DNA from: an uncultured Faecalibacterium sp.
GTDB taxonomy: Bacteria; Bacillota; Clostridia; Oscillospirales; Ruminococcaceae
Length of the DNA stretch: 21,296 bases
NCBI GenBank assembly: GCA_934561485.1
Contig: CAKTGS010000031.1
Location: 1-21,296 of the forward strand
Direction of reading: 5' to 3'
Part shown: in pieces, positions 13,503 to 21,296 of the stretch
Layout: each line of letters begins with the position of its first letter
Numbering within the stretch: position 1 is the first letter of the stretch
Program-made: the position numbers and the translations under genes
The notes under the pieces: model-generated
The model's input: the letters and a program-made list of their open reading frames with translations, nothing else
What the model was told of the DNA's origin: nothing
Databases searched by the model: none

Positions 13503-13539
13503 AAAAAAATAAGACCGCCAATTCCATATCAGCGGTCTT
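13503..13539 (-). terminator. intrinsic terminator of rpmH
   Basis: AAGACCGC (13511-13518) and GCGGTCTT (13532-13539) pair around a 13-nt loop. On the minus strand seven T follow. It ends 48 bp past the rpmH stop. Confidence 0.9.
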
Positions 13540-13587
13540 TTGTGCGCATATTCATTTCTGCGCTGGATCCCGTCATAAAAGACCGGA

Positions 13588-13722
13588 TCAGACAGTCAGG
13601 CTCTTGCGGCCCTTTGCACGGCGAGCATTGATGACCTTGCGGCCGTTCTTGGTGCTCATGCGGGTCAGAAAGCCATGAACTTCCTTGCGCTGACGCTTCT
13701 TGGGCTGAAAAGTTCTCTTCAT
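13588..13722 (-). CDS. rpmH: 50S ribosomal protein L34
   Basis: A 44-aa, highly basic ribosomal protein. The translation begins [19 protein letters not shown] and ends [11 protein letters not shown], the invariant L34 pattern. The ATG at 13722 follows SD GGAGG at 9 nt. It is the first leftward gene from the origin and diverges from dnaA. A strong promoter lies 81 bp upstream. The leader has two small hairpins, CCCCGATGATGGGG (13748-13761) and GTCCC/GGGAC (13771-13786). The terminator downstream means most transcripts stop before rnpA. Confidence 0.97.
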   Translation of the reverse strand: MKRTFQPKKRQRKEVHGFLTRMSTKNGRKVINARRAKGRKSLTV

Positions 13723-13802
13723 GGTTGTATCCTCCGTAAAAACTCGTCCCCGATGATGGGGTTTCTTCTGGTCCCAAAATGGGGACAGGCTTGCAATTCA
13801 AC

Positions 13803-13832
13803 AGTATATCGCACAGTATGGCTTTCTGTCAA
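13803..13832 (-). promoter_or_regulatory. rpmH promoter
   Basis: On the minus strand -35 TTGACA (13827-13832) is full consensus, the spacer is 18 bp, and -10 is TATACT (13803-13808). Expected start near 13796. The upstream T-rich stretch (13833-13890) could serve as an UP region. Confidence 0.85.
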
Positions 13833-13849
13833 GCATTTTTTTCGCTTTC

Positions 13850-14001
13850 CTGCAAACTTTTTTGTGAAAAGATTTTCAACTTTTTCACCATTTCGCCGTG
13901 GAAAACTCGGCAAGCACAAGATATTGTGGCTGCTGCAGCCGGGTTCCACAATGCCAGAAACGGGGCTTTTTTTATGTATTATAAATTACATTATATAAAT
14001 A
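13850..14001. other. dnaA upstream region: DnaA-box-like sites and A/T-rich tract
   Basis: Between the divergent rpmH and dnaA promoters I see one DnaA-box-like site on the minus strand (TTTTCCACG, 13907-13915), a weaker GGTTCCACA (13952-13960), and an A/T-rich tract of about 35 bp (13967-14001). This could be the second half of a bipartite origin or simply promoter control. No gene is present. Confidence 0.5.
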
Positions 14002-14030
14002 TGGACGCAGGGAGTATTTTGTGGTATACT
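14002..14030 (+). promoter_or_regulatory. dnaA promoter
   Basis: TGGACG (14002-14007), a 17-bp spacer and extended -10 TGGTATACT (core 14025-14030). It leaves a leader of about 43 nt before the ATG. Confidence 0.75.
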
Positions 14031-14079
14031 AACCTCGTATCAGCAGCATTGTTGAAAACTTTAACGGAGTGGATGTTTT

Positions 14080-15402
14080 ATGGATTCTTTCAAGGACGTT
14101 TTAGAGGCCGCCCAGGCGTACTGCAAAACGCAGATGGCTGAGCCGACCTATAATCTCTATATTGATGGCCTGGAGCCGATCAGCTTCGAGGACTCCAGCC
14201 ACATCACCCTTTCGGTGCGCAACGACTTCATCTGCAAGATCGTAACGGACCGCTACCTCGGCCTGCTCAAGGAGGCCTTTAAAACCGTGCTGGGCTTTGA
14301 CGTGGACATCACGCTGGTGGTGCCCAGCACCCCGCCCCACGAGGTGGTGCTGGCCCAGCAGTACGAGGCAAACCCCGCCTCCCCGCAGGGCAACTACGAA
14401 TTCACCTTCGAGAACTTCATCAAAGGCCCATCCAACCAGTTTGCGTTTGCTGCTGCGCAGGCGGTGGCGGCCAATCCCTCCGGTGCCTACAACCCGCTGT
14501 TCATCTACGGCGGCTCGGGCCTTGGCAAAACCCATCTGCTCACGGCCATCCAGACCGAGATCAAGCGCACCCACCCCGACTTTGTGATCATGTACGTGAC
14601 CTGCGAGCAGTTCACCAACGAGCTGATCGCCGCCATCCGCGCCGGCAGCACCGAGGACTTCCGCATGAAGTACCGCGTGGCCGACCTGCTGCTGGTGGAC
14701 GATATCCAGTTCATTGCCGGCAAGGAGTCCACCCAGGAAGAATTCTTCCACACCTTCAACTCCCTGCACGATGCCCACAAGCAGATCGTCATTGCCTCCG
14801 ACCGCCCGGCCAAGGAGATCAAGAGCCTGGAAGAGCGTCTGCGCACCCGCTTTGAGTGGGGCCTGACTGCCGATGTGCAGCCGCCGGATTTTGAGACCCG
14901 TGTGGCCATTGTCAAGCGCAAGGCCGAGCTGCTGCACCTGGACCTGCCCGAGGATGTGGCCGAGTTCATTGCCAACCACCTGAAGAACAACATCCGCCAG
15001 CTGGAAGGTGCCGTGAAAAAGCTGAATGCCTACTACATGCTGGAAGGCATCCAGCCTGTCATCAGCGTGGCCCAGAATGCCATCAAGGACATTCTGAACG
15101 AGACCCAGCCGGTGCCCGTGACCATCGAAAAGATCATCGGCGAAGTGTCCCGCACCTTCAACGTTTCCCCCGCCGACATCCGCGGCACCAAGCGCAACGC
15201 CAATGTGGCCTCTGCCCGCCGTGTAGCCATCTACATCCTGCGGGAAGTCACCGGCATGAGCATGGAAGAGATCGGCCGCGAATTCTCGGGCCGCGACCAT
15301 TCCACCATCGTCTACTCCCTGAAAACCATGGAGCGGGACATGAAGAACGACCAGCACCTGCGCGAGACGGTGAGCGACATCATCAAAAACGTGAAGGCGT
15401 AA
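14080..15402 (+). CDS. dnaA: chromosomal replication initiator DnaA
   Basis: A 440-aa AAA+ initiator that binds DnaA boxes and melts oriC. Domain I is 1-80; the domain II linker is very short (about 81-105). AAA+ has Walker A GGSGLGKT (144-151), Walker B LLLVDD (203-208) and the arginine-finger region RLRTRFEWGL. Domain IV has the DNA-binding signature GREFSGRDHSTIVYSLKTME (399-418). The ATG at 14080 has SD GGAG 10 nt upstream and gives the normal N terminus. Likely regulated by DnaA itself and, from the neighbourhood, by ParA/Soj. Confidence 0.97.
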   Translation: MDSFKDVLEAAQAYCKTQMAEPTYNLYIDGLEPISFEDSSHITLSVRNDFICKIVTDRYLGLLKEAFKTVLGFDVDITLVVPSTPPHEVVLAQQYEANPASPQGNYEFTFENFIKGPSNQFAFAAAQAVAANPSGAYNPLFIYGGSGLGKTHLLTAIQTEIKRTHPDFVIMYVTCEQFTNELIAAIRAGSTEDFRMKYRVADLLLVDDIQFIAGKESTQEEFFHTFNSLHDAHKQIVIASDRPAKEIKSLEERLRTRFEWGLTADVQPPDFETRVAIVKRKAELLHLDLPEDVAEFIANHLKNNIRQLEGAVKKLNAYYMLEGIQPVISVAQNAIKDILNETQPVPVTIEKIIGEVSRTFNVSPADIRGTKRNANVASARRVAIYILREVTGMSMEEIGREFSGRDHSTIVYSLKTMERDMKNDQHLRETVSDIIKNVKA

Positions 15403-15798
15403 GGGCCGGAATTGACAAAAAGTCATACTCATTTTAGGGTATGACCCCAAAATATGGGGAAAAACCGGAACAAAATGCGGAAAACAGACCCATATCTTGT
15501 GGTGAAACGGCGAACCTTTCCACACTTTCCACCTAGTTTTCAACACTCAACTTCCGTTCTCCACATGGGCCGTGGAAAGATCCTCTCCTTCCCACAATTC
15601 AACATTCCTTTCACACCGCATTCACAACCCGGTGGAAAGCTCCGGCCCCGCATTCCGACAGGACTTTTCTGAGTTTTCCACATCTTCCCCACCCCCTACT
15701 ACGGTTACTACAACAAGTTCAATAAGAAAACAAGGTCCGGCATCCAATTCAAAACCGGAACAGCATGGGCCTTGTGTGAAAAAAGGAGAGACCCTGTT
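15403..15798. other. oriC region between dnaA and dnaN
   Basis: A 396-bp gene-free spacer rich in DnaA-box-like 9-mers: abutting tandem CTTTCCACA and CTTTCCACC (15516-15533), TTCTCCACA (15557-15565), minus-strand CTTTCCACG (15571-15579) and CTTTCCACC (15631-15639), and TTTTCCACA (15674-15682). After the last box come 13 GC-rich bases and then a DnaA-trio-like run. The first 60 bp hold hairpins GTCATAC/GTATGAC (15422-15445) and CCCC/GGGG (15445-15459), and a TTGACA (15412) with only a poor -10, a possible weak dnaN promoter. Placement matches the Bacillus origin. Confidence 0.88.
15674..15716 (+). other. basal unwinding element: DnaA box, GC spacer, DnaA-trio
   Basis: The box TTTTCCACA is followed by TCTTCCCCACCCC and then seven triplets, CTA CTA CGG TTA CTA CAA CAA (15696-15716). 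The Bacillus basal unwinding system has the same order, with a CTA-rich trio run. Melting is expected to begin just to the right, where the sequence becomes A-richer. Confidence 0.75.
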
Positions 15799-16905
15799 TT
15801 GAACATTGTATGCGATAAAACCCTGTTGAGCGCTGCCATTGACGGTGTTTCCAAAGCCGTCACCATGCGGTCTGCCATTCCGGTGCTGGAAGGCATCCTG
15901 CTGAAGGCCGAAGGCTTTCAGCTCACCCTCACCGGCTACGACCTGGAAATGGGTATCGTGACCACCATCGAAGCCAACGTCAAGGAACCCGGCGAGATCG
16001 TGCTGAACGCCAAGCTGCTCAGCAGCATGATCAGCCGGATGCCCGCCGGCCAGATCACCATTGTGTCGGCCGATAACGGCAAAACCACCATTCAGAGCGG
16101 CGTGGCCCAGTTTGAGATCCAGTCCATGGCCGCCACCGACTTCCCCGAGCTGCCCAACACCGGGGCTGAAGAAACCCTGACCATCAAAACCGGCGTGCTG
16201 CGGGATATGATCGACCGTACCCTGTACGCTGTGAGCCAGGATGAGAAAAAACCGGCCCACACCGGCGAACTGTTCGAGATCGAGCCGGATAAGCTGACCA
16301 TCGTTGCACTGGACGGCTACCGCCTGGCCATTGTGGAGCGGCCCATCACCGCCGTCAAAGACATCCGCATCATTGTGCCCAGCAAGACCATGAATGAGGT
16401 TTCCCACCTGCTGGCCAACGATGACGAAGAGCTGGTGCACATCTGCGCCAACCGCCGTTATGTGGTGTTCATGACCGCCGGCTACACCATCATGAGCCGC
16501 CTGATCGAGGGCGAGTTCCTGAACTATCACAACGTGATCCCCGCCGGCAGTCGCACCAATGTGACCCTGGACACCAAGGAGTTCATCGAGACCATTGAGC
16601 GCGCTTCCCTGATTATTACAGAGCGTTTAAAGAACCCCCTCCGCATCTCCTTTACAGAGGGTAAAGTTGTTGTGCGGTGCCAGACCAACCTGGGCCGCGT
16701 GGTGGACGAGTTCAATGCCAGGTGCGAAGGTGAGGAAGTGGAGATCGGCTTCAACAACCGCTACCTGCTGGACGCCCTGCGCAACGCCCACACTGAGCAG
16801 GTGCGCATGGAGATCAGCGGCCCCTTGAGCCCGGTCAAGGTGCTGCCGGTGGAAGGCAATGACTTCCTGTATCTGGTGCTGCCGGTGCGCTTCAAGAACG
16901 ACTAA
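15799..16905 (+). CDS. dnaN: DNA polymerase III beta sliding clamp
   Basis: A 368-aa ring-forming clamp. A TTG start at 15799 gives [21 protein letters not shown], which aligns with DnaN N termini, and has SD AAGGAG 10 nt upstream. An ATG in frame at 15772 lies upstream of that SD and adds unrelated residues, so I prefer TTG. Family features: [12 protein letters not shown] in domain 1 and C-terminal YLVLPVRF, where the usual end is P(M/V)R. It follows the origin spacer and precedes yaaA by 13 bp. Confidence 0.94.
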   Translation: MNIVCDKTLLSAAIDGVSKAVTMRSAIPVLEGILLKAEGFQLTLTGYDLEMGIVTTIEANVKEPGEIVLNAKLLSSMISRMPAGQITIVSADNGKTTIQSGVAQFEIQSMAATDFPELPNTGAEETLTIKTGVLRDMIDRTLYAVSQDEKKPAHTGELFEIEPDKLTIVALDGYRLAIVERPITAVKDIRIIVPSKTMNEVSHLLANDDEELVHICANRRYVVFMTAGYTIMSRLIEGEFLNYHNVIPAGSRTNVTLDTKEFIETIERASLIITERLKNPLRISFTEGKVVVRCQTNLGRVVDEFNARCEGEEVEIGFNNRYLLDALRNAHTEQVRMEISGPLSPVKVLPVEGNDFLYLVLPVRFKND

Positions 16906-16918
16906 GAAAGGCGATTTT

Positions 16919-17134
16919 ATGCAGAAAATTCTCATTCATACGGAATTTATCAAGCTGGATGCCCTGCTCAAATATGCAGGTCTGTGCGAGACCGGCGGCG
17001 AGGCCAAGGAGCTGGTGCAGGGAGGTGCCGTGAAGGTGAACGGCGAAGTGTGCACCATGCGCGGCAAAAAGTGCCGGCCCGGTGACGTGGTCGAGCTGGA
17101 CGGCCAGACCGTGGAAGTCGGGCAGGGCCAGTAA
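16919..17134 (+). CDS. yaaA: S4-domain RNA-binding protein YaaA/RlbA
   Basis: 71 aa, essentially a single S4 fold: [24 protein letters not shown] then [10 protein letters not shown] and GDVVELDG. In Bacillus the gene between dnaN and recF is yaaA (rlbA), implicated in 50S assembly. The ATG at 16919 follows AAAGG. Its stop TAA shares one base with the recF ATG (TAATG), a sign of coupled translation. Confidence 0.92.
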   Translation: MQKILIHTEFIKLDALLKYAGLCETGGEAKELVQGGAVKVNGEVCTMRGKKCRPGDVVELDGQTVEVGQGQ

Positions 17135-18255
17135 TGCGGCTGCTTTCGCTGGAAGTGACCAATTACCGCAATGTGGCGTCCGCCCGGCTGGAACCGGGCC
17201 GGGAACTGACCATCATCTGCGGCAACAACGGCCAGGGCAAAACAAACCTTCTGGAAGCCATCTGGCTGCTGACCGGCGGCAAGAGCTTCCGGGGCGGCAA
17301 GGACGCCGAGCTTGTGCGCCGCGGGGAAACATTTGCGGTGCTGGACGCGGTGACCCAGCGCACCCGGCAGGAGGACCAGGAACCGGACGACCCCGCCCGG
17401 GTGCGCATGACCATCGGCACCCCGGATGCCCCCCGCCCCGGGCGCTATGCCTCGGTGAACGGGGCGGCCCCCAAGCGGGCGGCAGGCCTTGCGGGCAGCT
17501 TTCCGGCTGTGGTGTTTGACCCCGGCCACCTGAGCCTGGTCAAGGGGGCACCGGAGGGGCGGCGCAAATTTCTGGACGCTGCGCTGTGCCAGCTGTACCC
17601 CGGGTACCTGGCCACTTACCGCCGCTATGTGCGGGCGCTGCAGCAGAAAAATGCGCTGCTGCGGCATTCTGCCACCGGGCAGGAGCGCCCCTACGCGGAA
17701 AAATGCGCCCTGCTGGAAGTGCTCAACGCAGAGCTTGCTGCCCAGGGCGAAGCCATCCAGAAGCGGCGGCGGGAGTACCTGGCCCTGCTGGGGCCGCTGG
17801 CCTGTGCCAATTACGCGGAGCTTTCCCACGGGGCAGAGCGCATGGGCATCCGGTATGCCGCCCAGTTTGCGCCGGGCGGCCTTGCCGACCTGCTGCGCAG
17901 CCGCCAGAACGAAGAGCTGCGGGCCGGGCAGAGTTTGTGCGGCATCCACCGCGAGGATCTGGAACTGCTGCTGGACGATCAGCCTGCCAAGGTGTTTGCC
18001 AGCCAGGGACAGCAGCGCAGCGTGGTGCTGAGCCTGAAAATGGCCGAAGCCGCCGCCGCTGCCCACATCACCGGGGAACACCCGGTGCTTTTGCTGGATG
18101 ACGTGCTCAGCGAGCTGGACGAGGGCCGCAAACAGTACCTGCTCACCCGCATGAAAGAAAAGCAGACCTTCGTCACCAGCTGTGACGATACCGCCTTTCT
18201 CAAGACGGACGGCGAGGTGTACCGCATGAACGGCGGCGTGCTGAGCCGGGCTTAA
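17134..18255 (+). CDS. recF: DNA replication and repair protein RecF
   Basis: A 373-aa SMC-like ABC ATPase that loads RecA at gaps with RecO and RecR. Walker A GNNGQGKTN (30-38), ABC signature SQGQQRSVVLSLKMAE and Walker B VLLLDDVLSELDEGR are present in order. Length is normal. Residues 80-95 (RTRQEDQEPDDPAR) look like a small hydrophilic insertion. It starts in the yaaA stop codon. Confidence 0.96.
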   Translation: MRLLSLEVTNYRNVASARLEPGRELTIICGNNGQGKTNLLEAIWLLTGGKSFRGGKDAELVRRGETFAVLDAVTQRTRQEDQEPDDPARVRMTIGTPDAPRPGRYASVNGAAPKRAAGLAGSFPAVVFDPGHLSLVKGAPEGRRKFLDAALCQLYPGYLATYRRYVRALQQKNALLRHSATGQERPYAEKCALLEVLNAELAAQGEAIQKRRREYLALLGPLACANYAELSHGAERMGIRYAAQFAPGGLADLLRSRQNEELRAGQSLCGIHREDLELLLDDQPAKVFASQGQQRSVVLSLKMAEAAAAAHITGEHPVLLLDDVLSELDEGRKQYLLTRMKEKQTFVTSCDDTAFLKTDGEVYRMNGGVLSRA

Positions 18256-18261
18256 TCCGCA

Positions 18262-18290
18262 TGGAGAAAAGTTGCAAAAGTTTGTATAGT
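18262..18290 (+). promoter_or_regulatory. possible remB promoter
   Basis: TGGAGA (18262-18267), 17 bp, TATAGT (18285-18290), in the 89-bp recF-remB gap. Both hexamers are imperfect; read-through from recF is equally possible. Confidence 0.35.
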
Positions 18291-18344
18291 GTCTGCATAA
18301 AGCACCTGCGATATACACAGGCTCACCACAGGAGAAAATACAAA

Positions 18345-18602
18345 ATGTATATTCATCTGGGCCGCGATTATGTGCTGAACGACCGCGACATCATTGGCAT
18401 CTTCAACCTGGAGACCACCACCATCTCCCCCCGCGGGCGGGAGTTTTTGAATTATGCGCAGAAAAACGGCGCGGTGGTAAGCCTTTCGGACGAGCTGCCC
18501 CAGAGCTATGTGCTGGCAGACGGTGCGGTGGTGGACACCGTGTATCTGTCGGAACTGTCCAGCGCGGCGCTGCGCCGCAGGGCGGAAAAAATGATCGAAT
18601 GA
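18345..18602 (+). CDS. remB: RemB-like DUF370 regulator
   Basis: 85 aa, RemA/RemB (DUF370) family. In Bacillus the gene between recF and gyrB (remB, yaaB) encodes a DNA-binding regulator tied to matrix genes. The translation MYIHLGRDYVLNDRDIIGIF is the family N terminus. The rest (RGREFLNYAQKNGAVVSL) also fits, and it ends in a basic RRRAEKMIE tail. The ATG at 18345 follows AGGAG at 11 nt. Upstream ATG 18261 lacks an SD and adds 28 unrelated residues. The target genes in this organism are unknown. Confidence 0.88.
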   Translation: MYIHLGRDYVLNDRDIIGIFNLETTTISPRGREFLNYAQKNGAVVSLSDELPQSYVLADGAVVDTVYLSELSSAALRRRAEKMIE

Positions 18603-20681
<2,079 letters not shown>

Positions 20682-20686
20682 GAAAA

Positions 20687-20732
20687 CCTTCTCCGGCGCT
20701 CCCGCGCCAGCTCCCCCGAGGGGGAGCCAAGG
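20687..20732 (-). repeat. REP-like palindromic repeat (b)
   Basis: Second-hairpin arms GGCGC/GCGCC (20695-20708) followed by the main stem GCTCCCCC/GGGGGAGC (20710-20727). It begins 5 bp after the gyrB stop and is in minus orientation relative to copies a, c and e. Confidence 0.75.
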
Positions 20733-20740
20733 TCTAAGGC

Positions 20741-20769
20741 TCGTTGCTAAAGTATTAGGTATAACGAGA
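20741..20769. other. inverted repeat between REP copies b and c
   Basis: CTCGTT and AACGAG arms flank 17 nt of A/T-rich sequence. It contains a TATAAC, but no -35 stands at the right distance, so a gyrA promoter here is not supported. Confidence 0.35.
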
Positions 20770-20791
20770 AAGTTTCCAGCAGCTGCATAAG

Positions 20792-20837
20792 CCTTCCCCC
20801 CTTGGGGGGAAGGTGGCGCGTAGCGCCGGATGAGGGG
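20792..20837 (+). repeat. REP-like palindromic repeat (c)
   Basis: The 10-bp stem CCTTCCCCCC/GGGGGGAAGG with a TT gap, then GGCGC/GCGCC with loop GTA, then tail GGATGAGGGG. Confidence 0.8.
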
Positions 20838-20846
20838 TGATTTCCC

Positions 20847-20862
20847 GCAAGCAGCTGCTTGC
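20847..20862. repeat. perfect 16-bp palindrome
   Basis: GCAAGCAGCTGCTTGC has full two-fold symmetry with no spacer. It lies exactly between REP copies c and d, suggesting a duplex protein site or the joint of two elements. Confidence 0.7.
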
Positions 20863-20867
20863 CTGCG

Positions 20868-20915
20868 CCCTCATCAGTCACCTGCGGTGACAGCTTCCCC
20901 CGACCGGGGGAAGCC
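20868..20915 (-). repeat. REP-like palindromic repeat (d)
   Basis: In minus orientation: tail CCCTCATCA, hairpin GTCACC/GGTGAC, then stem GCTTCCCCC/GGGGGAAGC with a 4-nt loop. Confidence 0.8.
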
Positions 20916-20955
20916 TTCAGGCAAAAAGATAAACTTTTCCTTCTCATGCAAAAAA

Positions 20956-21005
20956 GCTCCCCCTTTCGGGGGAGCCGGCAATGCCGCAAGGCATTGACTG
21001 AGAGG
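20956..21005 (+). repeat. REP-like palindromic repeat (e)
   Basis: GCTCCCCC/GGGGGAGC with loop TTTC, then CAATGCC/GGCATTG with loop GCAA, then tail ACTGAGAGG. The gyrA SD begins about 13 bp later. Confidence 0.8.
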
Positions 21006-21027
21006 ATCAAACCTTACGGAGGAACAA

Positions 21028-21296
21028 ATGGAAGAAGATTATGTCATGATCCCGGGCAGCGGGACCAAAAAGATCATCCGGGACGTGAAAAAGGAGATCG
21101 AAACGGCCTTCCTGGACTACTCCATGTCGGTCATCGTCTCCCGTGCTTTGCCCGACGTGCGGGACGGCCTGAAGCCTGTCCACCGCCGCATTCTGTACAC
21201 CATGCATGAGCGCGGCAATGACCCCAGCCATGCATACCGCAAGTCCGCCGACACCGTGGGTGCCGTGCTGGGCTCTTACCACCCCCACGGCGATGC
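21028..21296 (+). CDS. gyrA: DNA gyrase subunit A, N-terminal part (cut by window end)
   Basis: The first 89 codons and two bases of codon 90 of the breakage-reunion subunit. The translation includes [20 protein letters not shown] and [10 protein letters not shown], then the start of the quinolone-resistance region, [13 protein letters not shown]. The catalytic tyrosine is beyond the window. The ATG at 21028 follows GGAGG at 6 nt. Codon 90 begins GC, so it is Ala at the place of E. coli Ser83. It is separated from gyrB by 346 bp of repeats. Confidence 0.97.
   Translation, partial: MEEDYVMIPGSGTKKIIRDVKKEIETAFLDYSMSVIVSRALPDVRDGLKPVHRRILYTMHERGNDPSHAYRKSADTVGAVLGSYHPHGD

Noticed and set aside
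14101..15546. Minus-strand frame of 481 codons across dnaA
   Set aside because: Antisense of dnaA with low-complexity His/Val/Gly content; begins within oriC.
20747..21010. 87-codon minus-strand frame before gyrA
   Set aside because: Made of REP-like repeats and without an SD.

Overview
The window is the replication-origin region of a GC-rich, Gram-positive anaerobe of the Clostridia. Gene order, many palindromic dispersed repeats and protein style point to the Oscillospiraceae, most likely Faecalibacterium or a close relative (Gemmiger/Subdoligranulum). The genus is inferred from recall, not from a database search. Genes diverge around dnaA. Everything left of about 13.8 kb is on the minus strand and everything right of 14.08 kb is on the plus strand, so most genes run away from the origin.

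Left arm, read leftward from the origin: rpmH, rnpA, yidD, yidC, jag, mnmE, mnmG, a YbaK/PrdX-type tRNA-editing deacylase, rsmG, noc, parA, parB, serS and elongator tRNA-Met. This is the classic Firmicutes origin order with one gene inserted (the deacylase, between mnmG and rsmG). Its jobs are ribosome and RNase P supply, membrane insertion, tRNA and rRNA modification, chromosome segregation and nucleoid occlusion. Three parS-like sites (3465, 3603, 5235) and one Noc-type site (4452-4483) sit in or beside the genes for their cognate proteins.

Right arm: dnaA, then an approximately 396-bp origin spacer with a DnaA-box cluster, a GC-rich spacer and a DnaA-trio-like run. Then dnaN, an S4-domain gene (yaaA/rlbA), recF, remB, gyrB and the first 90 codons of gyrA, which is cut by the window end.

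Four long gaps on the arms hold dense structured repeats instead of genes. 5855-6148 has one copy of a two-hairpin leader element and a MITE-like element. 8018-8423 has a second leader copy and five further palindromes. 12286-12652 has two MITE-like palindromic elements. 20682-21027 has four REP-like elements in alternating orientation. The two leader-element copies differ by six compensated base pairs and sit directly before the start codons of two tRNA-quality genes; this is the best candidate here for something undescribed. The second is the Noc-site palindrome, whose arms are DnaA boxes.
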